A stretch of 8,568 nucleotides of DNA. It comes from JBBQKP01 sp038326995. Its GTDB lineage: Bacteria > Planctomycetota > Phycisphaerae > Tepidisphaerales > Tepidisphaeraceae. Under the pieces are notes generated by a model, which ran no database searches, was not told the origin of the DNA, and saw only the letters and a program-made list of their open reading frames with translations. Positions 5,995-8,568 of the stretch are shown in pieces. Position numbers and translations under genes: made by a program. The stretch spans positions 1 through 8,568 of the forward strand of contig JBBQKP010000147.1 in NCBI GenBank assembly GCA_038326995.1, in the 5' to 3' direction. The number at the start of each line of letters is the position of its first letter. Positions within the stretch are counted from its first letter, which is position 1.

Positions 5995-7356
5995 TTAGAT
6001 CAGGAACAGCGACGCCAGGCCCAGCAGGGCGAAGAAGCCGACGATATCGGTAACGGTGGTGGCGAAGATGGTCGCGCTCTGCGCGGGGTCGAAGCCGAGC
6101 TTTTTCATGATGAACGGGATGCCCGCGCCGCTGGTGGTGGCGAACGTGTGGCTGATCATCAGTGCCAGGCCGACGACCACCGCAAGCTTCCATGGTTCGA
6201 CATAAAATTCACCGGGTTTTGTTGGCACGAGTGAGTGGTAGACGATGGCGATGGACGCGGTGATGAGCCCGATGATCAGGCCAGTGAGCACGCCGACGTA
6301 GAGCTCGCGTTTAATGACGTGACGCAGAAGTTTGCCGTTGACTTGTCCCATCGCCAGGCCGCGAATGGTAACCGCCATCGCCTGCGCGCTCGCGTTGCCG
6401 CCCATCCCCGCCACGACGGGCATATAGGCCGCGAGGATCGCGATCTTCGTGATGGTTCCCTCGAATATGCCCACCACCGACGCGGCCATGAACGCCGTTC
6501 CGAGATTTACCACAAGCCACCACACGCGCTTGCTGAAACTCAATTGCCAAGTCGAAGTGAGACGTTCTTCCGCACCGGCACCGAAGAGCTTCTGCACGTC
6601 TTCGGTGGCTTCTTCCTGAATGACGTCGGCGACATCGTCGGCGGTGATCAGCCCAATCAAACGGTTCTGCACGTCCACCACCGGGGCCGCCAGATAGCGA
6701 TACTTACGCATGAACCTCGCGACTTCCTCCTGATCCATCGCCACCGGCACGGCACGCACGCCCTGGATCATCACGTCTCTGAGAATCGTCGCGGGTTTGT
6801 TCAGAATCAGGTCGCGCATCGATAACACGCCCACGAGATGCCCGCGGCTGTCGATCACATAGACGTAAAACATTTGCTCGAGTTCGTCGTGCAGACGCCG
6901 AAGCATTTCAATCGCGTCGCCGACGCTGATGTATTCGTAGAGGGCTGTGACCTGCGTGGTCATGATCCCGCCCGCACTGTCAGGCGCGTATTGCTCGAGT
7001 TCGCGCACCTCGGCCTGCTCGTCGGTGGTAAGACTCTCCACGAGTTCGTCGTAGGCTTTCTGCTCGACGTATTCCAACACGTCGACACGGTCGTCGGGGT
7101 CCATCTCACCCAATACCAGCGACGCTTCGGGTCGATCCATCTGCGAGACCAGCTGCGCCGCAGACTCGGCGGGCATTTCGCTCACGATCCGCGCGGCCGT
7201 CTCTGGGTCGAGAATCTCCGCAACACCAGCGGCCTGCTCGGCGGACAGGCCGGCGAACATCACCGCGGCGTCGGCGGCCGAGATGTCCTCCATCGAATCC
7301 GCCACCTGCCGGTCCGTCAATGGTGCATCGGGATCTGCTGTTGTTTGTTCGTCCAT
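5995..7356 (-). CDS. mgtE: Magnesium transporter MgtE
   Basis: MgtE is a dimeric inner-membrane Mg2+ channel that closes when its cytoplasmic domains bind Mg2+. The 453 residues follow the family layout: a helical, acidic N domain ~20-125 (repeated EMDPDDR/EQMP-like helices); YAPDSAGGIMT at 123-133 leading into CBS domain 1 (~134-190) and CBS domain 2 (~192-250); a connecting helix; then five membrane segments from ~278 to 453. Family signatures are PVVAGMGGNASAQ (313-325) and TTVTDIVGFF (433-442), whose D437 fits the pore Mg2+-site aspartate (D432 in the Thermus protein). The start is the ATG at 7356. An open frame reaches a TTG at 7395 (13 more residues), but the ATG gives the normal family length. 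Only a weak ACAGG precedes the ATG. Monocistronic; divergent from the small protein and rhodopsin genes. Confidence 0.96.
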   Translation of the reverse strand: MDEQTTADPDAPLTDRQVADSMEDISAADAAVMFAGLSAEQAAGVAEILDPETAARIVSEMPAESAAQLVSQMDRPEASLVLGEMDPDDRVDVLEYVEQKAYDELVESLTTDEQAEVRELEQYAPDSAGGIMTTQVTALYEYISVGDAIEMLRRLHDELEQMFYVYVIDSRGHLVGVLSMRDLILNKPATILRDVMIQGVRAVPVAMDQEEVARFMRKYRYLAAPVVDVQNRLIGLITADDVADVIQEEATEDVQKLFGAGAEERLTSTWQLSFSKRVWWLVVNLGTAFMAASVVGIFEGTITKIAILAAYMPVVAGMGGNASAQAMAVTIRGLAMGQVNGKLLRHVIKRELYVGVLTGLIIGLITASIAIVYHSLVPTKPGEFYVEPWKLAVVVGLALMISHTFATTSGAGIPFIMKKLGFDPAQSATIFATTVTDIVGFFALLGLASLFLI

Positions 7357-7377
7357 GATGGGCCTGTTGTTATGCCA

Positions 7378-7405
7378 AAAATATGATTCGGGCAAAGTTT
7401 ATCAA
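7378..7405 (-). promoter_or_regulatory. mgtE: Possible mgtE promoter
   Basis: TTGATA (7405-7400; 5 of 6) and TATTTT (7383-7378; 4 of 6) are 16 nt apart on the minus strand. A start near 7371 would leave a ~15-nt leader before the ATG at 7356, leaving no room for a leader riboswitch. If this is right, it also rules out the TTG start at 7395. Confidence 0.35.
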
Positions 7406-7488
7406 ACGACGGCTTCGTCGCCACCAAGCTCATCCAACGGTTAACTATTTTGTGACGCAGCAAGGCAATGTATTGGAGGTCTTTTTCT

Positions 7489-7528
7489 CAAAATCACTTC
7501 ACCGAGCGGCGCTAATGCCATCGAGCGC
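7489..7528. repeat. 40-bp direct repeat, copy 1
   Basis: Matches the copy at 7655-7694 at 38 of 40 positions. It begins CAAAATCACTTCACCGAG and ends CATCGAGCGC. The core reads GGCG-CTAA-TGCC; the two differences from copy 2 both fall here, and the short stem is kept through a G-T pair. It directly abuts the REP-like hairpin pair. It looks like one member of a dispersed intergenic repeat. Confidence 0.9.
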
Positions 7529-7609
7529 GGGTGCCACGGCTACGTACTCGTAGCTGTGTGCAAATGGAGCAACCCGACACACAGCTTTGAATACAAAGCC
7601 GTGGCGCCC
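7529..7609. repeat. Inverted pair of REP-like hairpin elements (BIME-like)
   Basis: Two 32-nt units face each other: 7529-7560 on the plus strand and 7578-7609 on the minus strand, 26 of 32 positions identical. Each folds on its own. Unit 1 has arms CACGGCTACG and CGTAGCTGTG around TACT; unit 2, read on the minus strand, has CACGGCTTTG and CAAAGCTGTG around TATT. Two base pairs differ between the units and both changes are compensated, so the stem itself has been kept. As an inverted pair they can also form one long structure with a 13-bp outer stem and a 9-bp inner stem. This is the layout of bacterial interspersed mosaic elements, which are dispersed by RAYT-type transposases. No such transposase is in the window. 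Confidence 0.8.
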
Positions 7610-7619
7610 TGAAACTCAG

Positions 7620-7634
7620 TTCAATTCAATTCAA
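7620..7634. repeat. TTCAA pentamer repeated three times
   Basis: Three perfect tandem TTCAA units between the REP-like pair and the second 40-bp repeat. Probably a simple sequence tract. Confidence 0.6.
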
Positions 7635-7654
7635 TGCATTCGGCTTAAATGTTA

Positions 7655-7694
7655 CAAAATCACTTCACCGAGCGGCGATAACGCCATCGAGCGC
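7655..7694. repeat. 40-bp direct repeat, copy 2
   Basis: Second copy, 166 bp after the first, same orientation. Its core is GGCG-ATAA-CGCC, a perfect 4-bp stem. The bases just outside both copies differ, so the repeat ends are sharp. The 126 bp between the copies contain the REP-like pair. Confidence 0.9.
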
Positions 7695-7744
7695 AATTTG
7701 CGTCGCTGACCTACGAAGCACTAGGGACAATCCCGATGGACTGC

Positions 7745-7769
7745 GGATTGTATCGACTGGTACAAATCC
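7745..7769 (+). promoter_or_regulatory. Hairpin upstream of the small protein gene
   Basis: GGATTGTA and TACAAATCC pair with one bulged A around an 8-nt loop, 41 bp before the ATG at 7811. A smaller GGGA-CAA-TCCC hairpin lies at 7724-7734. They could be a structured leader; no known riboswitch was recognised. Confidence 0.3.
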
Positions 7770-7794
7770 ATTTCACATCAAAAAAGACTGAATA

Positions 7795-7800
7795 AAAGGA
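7795..7800 (+). promoter_or_regulatory. Ribosome binding site of the 44-aa gene
   Basis: AAAGGA lies 10 nt before the ATG at 7811 and supports translation of this short frame. Confidence 0.5.
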
Positions 7801-7810
7801 TGTCATTACA

Positions 7811-7945
7811 ATGCCCACGAAACCTAAAGCGAAGTCTAAAGTGAAATCCGATAAGCGGCCGAGCACTCGTTGCTGGAAGGGGTACGAGCCGACGCCGGGC
7901 AAAAAGCCGTTTTCTAAAGGCTCGTGCAAGCCCAAGCCAAAGTAA
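7811..7945 (+). CDS. Small basic Lys-rich protein with a paired-Cys core, function unknown
   Basis: A 44-residue frame with an AAAGGA ribosome site. Residues 1-20 are a flexible, highly basic tail (TKPKAKSKVKSDKRPSTR). Residues 21-39 form a compact motif, CWKGYEPTPGKKPFSKGSC, with C21 and C39 at its ends; these could pair in a disulfide or help bind a ligand. The C-terminus is again basic (KPKPK). The motif resembles small CWKGY-PGKKP-SKGSC proteins I recall from assorted bacterial and viral genomes, whose role I do not know. The charge would suit nucleic-acid binding, but that is inference. It lies 115 bp before the rhodopsin gene on the same strand, with only weak hairpins between, so shared transcription is possible. 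The frame is too well formed, with typical start, ribosome site and motif, to be chance. Confidence 0.72.
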   Translation: MPTKPKAKSKVKSDKRPSTRCWKGYEPTPGKKPFSKGSCKPKPK

Positions 7946-8000
7946 GCAGGGCCGACCAGTTACTGAAAGACCTTCGAGAAAAATCGTCATCCGACGTAAA

Positions 8001-8012
8001 GGGTCGTGACCC
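8001..8012 (+). promoter_or_regulatory. GGGTC-GT-GACCC palindrome upstream of rhodopsin
   Basis: Arms of 5 bp around 2 nt, 48 bp before the rhodopsin ATG. It is too short for a terminator and has no T-run. It could be an operator for a dimeric regulator. The rest of 7946-8060 shows no convincing -35/-10 pair. Confidence 0.3.
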
Positions 8013-8046
8013 ATTCACGCATTTTGATCATTTCAATTCAGTTATT

Positions 8047-8052
8047 AAGGAG
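8047..8052 (+). promoter_or_regulatory. Strong ribosome binding site AAGGAG of rhodopsin
   Basis: AAGGAG ends 8 nt before the ATG at 8061, which fixes that ATG rather than the in-frame ATG at 8067. It is as strong as the site of the DHS-like gene, which suggests high expression. Confidence 0.85.
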
Positions 8053-8060
8053 TTAGCCAA

Positions 8061-8568
8061 ATGGTGATGGAAAATTATATCGTGTTCAGCCCTTGGGCGT
8101 ACTTTGTCATAGCCCACGTGCTCAGCCTCGGAGCAGCGGCCATGTTTGCGGGGCTGGTTTACTTCCTGGTGACAGCAAAGCAGATTTCGCCGCGGTATCG
8201 CATTGCCAACTGGCTCGGCGCTGTCGTGATGGTGTCGGCCGCGCTTGAACTGGGAAACCAATACCTCGTGTGGAAGGCAACATTCTTACCATTGATGGTC
8301 AATGGTGAAACGTTCTTCGCTGCCATCGGGGACACGCGATTTAGCAACGGCTACCGGTACGTCAACTGGTCGATCGACGTGCCGGTGCTGCTAACACAAA
8401 TCGTGGTGGTTTTGGGGCTTGCCGGTAAGAAGTTCTGGTCGCCCGTGATTCAATTCACGGTCGCTGGTCTTCTCATGATTTATACTGGCTATGTCGGTCA
8501 GTATTACGAAGCGGTTGTCGCCAACGGCGTGGATGTGGCTTCGCTGTCGCAAGTGACCGGCGGACTCG
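8061..8568 (+). CDS. Sodium-pump-type (NDQ) microbial rhodopsin, 3' end cut by window
   Basis: Microbial rhodopsins are seven-helix retinal membrane proteins; the NDQ subgroup (type protein KR2) pumps Na+ out of the cell in light. The 169 residues seen cover four membrane helices, ~12-38, 48-70, 97-121 and 126-147. Helix 3 reads NGYRYVNWSIDVPVLLTQ (96-113), giving N102, D106 and Q113 with the +4/+11 spacing of KR2 N112, D116 and Q123. Other KR2 matches are R99 (R109), W103 (W113), N50 (N61), S59 (S70) and E150 in GYVGQYYE (E160), the last two regions important for ion entry and release. D91 fits the D102 region with one inserted residue. L110 at the colour-tuning site predicts green absorption. 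Helices 5-7, the retinal-binding lysine and the D251 counterpart lie past the window, so function cannot be confirmed. Proton-pump (DTE) and chloride-pump (NTQ) types are excluded by the motif. Confidence 0.94.
   Translation, partial: MVMENYIVFSPWAYFVIAHVLSLGAAAMFAGLVYFLVTAKQISPRYRIANWLGAVVMVSAALELGNQYLVWKATFLPLMVNGETFFAAIGDTRFSNGYRYVNWSIDVPVLLTQIVVVLGLAGKKFWSPVIQFTVAGLLMIYTGYVGQYYEAVVANGVDVASLSQVTGGL

Noticed and set aside
6235..7386. Two long plus-strand open frames opposite mgtE
   Set aside because: His/Asp/Arg-rich products typical of antisense readings; mgtE on the minus strand is complete.
7357..7395. Longer mgtE start at the TTG 7395
   Set aside because: The ATG at 7356 gives the normal family length, and the candidate promoter -10 lies within the extra codons.
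7529..7609. Integron attC site
   Set aside because: The imperfect nested inverted repeat looks similar at first, but the flanking GTTRRRY/RYYYAAC core pair is absent and the units align as two inverted REP-like hairpins.
7489..7694. CRISPR array
   Set aside because: Only two repeat copies, the interval between them is 126 bp and itself palindromic, and there are no cas genes.
7711..8014. Minus-strand open frames of 74-78 codons across the small gene
   Set aside because: No motif or ribosome site, while the plus-strand 44-aa frame has both.

Overview
The window reads as a piece of bacterial chromosome from a moderately GC-rich, probably aquatic organism. A Planctomycetota member (perhaps Phycisphaerae-like) is the best guess. 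The clues are a secreted glycosidase-like protein carrying both dockerin-type calcium repeats and a PEP-CTERM tail, a bacterial deoxyhypusine-synthase homologue, several genes without a clear Shine-Dalgarno, and REP-like palindromes between genes. Verrucomicrobiota share some of these traits, so the phylum is inference. Genes at both edges are cut.

Layout, left to right. (1) 1-1079, minus: dnaA, encoding the replication initiator; the C-terminal DNA-binding end lies outside the window. (2) 1080-1913: about 830 bp with no convincing gene, holding a 14-bp tandem triplet, two copies of a 10-bp palindrome and a dispersed TGCACTTT element. (3) 1914-2837, minus: family-4 (iron-sulfur) uracil-DNA glycosylase. 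(4) 2999-4114, plus: deoxyhypusine synthase-like enzyme, probably acting in homospermidine/polyamine synthesis. (5) 4163-5872, minus: exported GHL10/DUF187-like glycoside hydrolase with dockerin repeats and PEP-CTERM anchor. (6) 5995-7356, minus: complete MgtE magnesium transporter/channel. (7) 7357-7810: repeat-rich intergenic region with two 40-bp direct repeats and an inverted pair of REP-like hairpins showing compensatory changes. (8) 7811-7945, plus: a 44-aa basic small protein with a CWKGYEPTPGKKPFSKGSC core, too short for usual gene-calling cut-offs. (9) 8061-8568, plus, cut by the window end: a microbial rhodopsin with the N-D-Q motif of light-driven sodium pumps (KR2 type).

The genes do not form one pathway. 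dnaA and the glycosylase are replication/repair genes on the same strand but well separated. The glycosylase and the polyamine enzyme are divergent, the polyamine enzyme and the hydrolase are convergent, and MgtE is divergent from the small protein and rhodopsin. The most notable content is the right end: a sodium-pump-type rhodopsin, preceded by a tiny conserved-looking protein and a cluster of palindromic repeats. The retinal-binding lysine of the rhodopsin lies beyond the window, so its completeness cannot be judged here.
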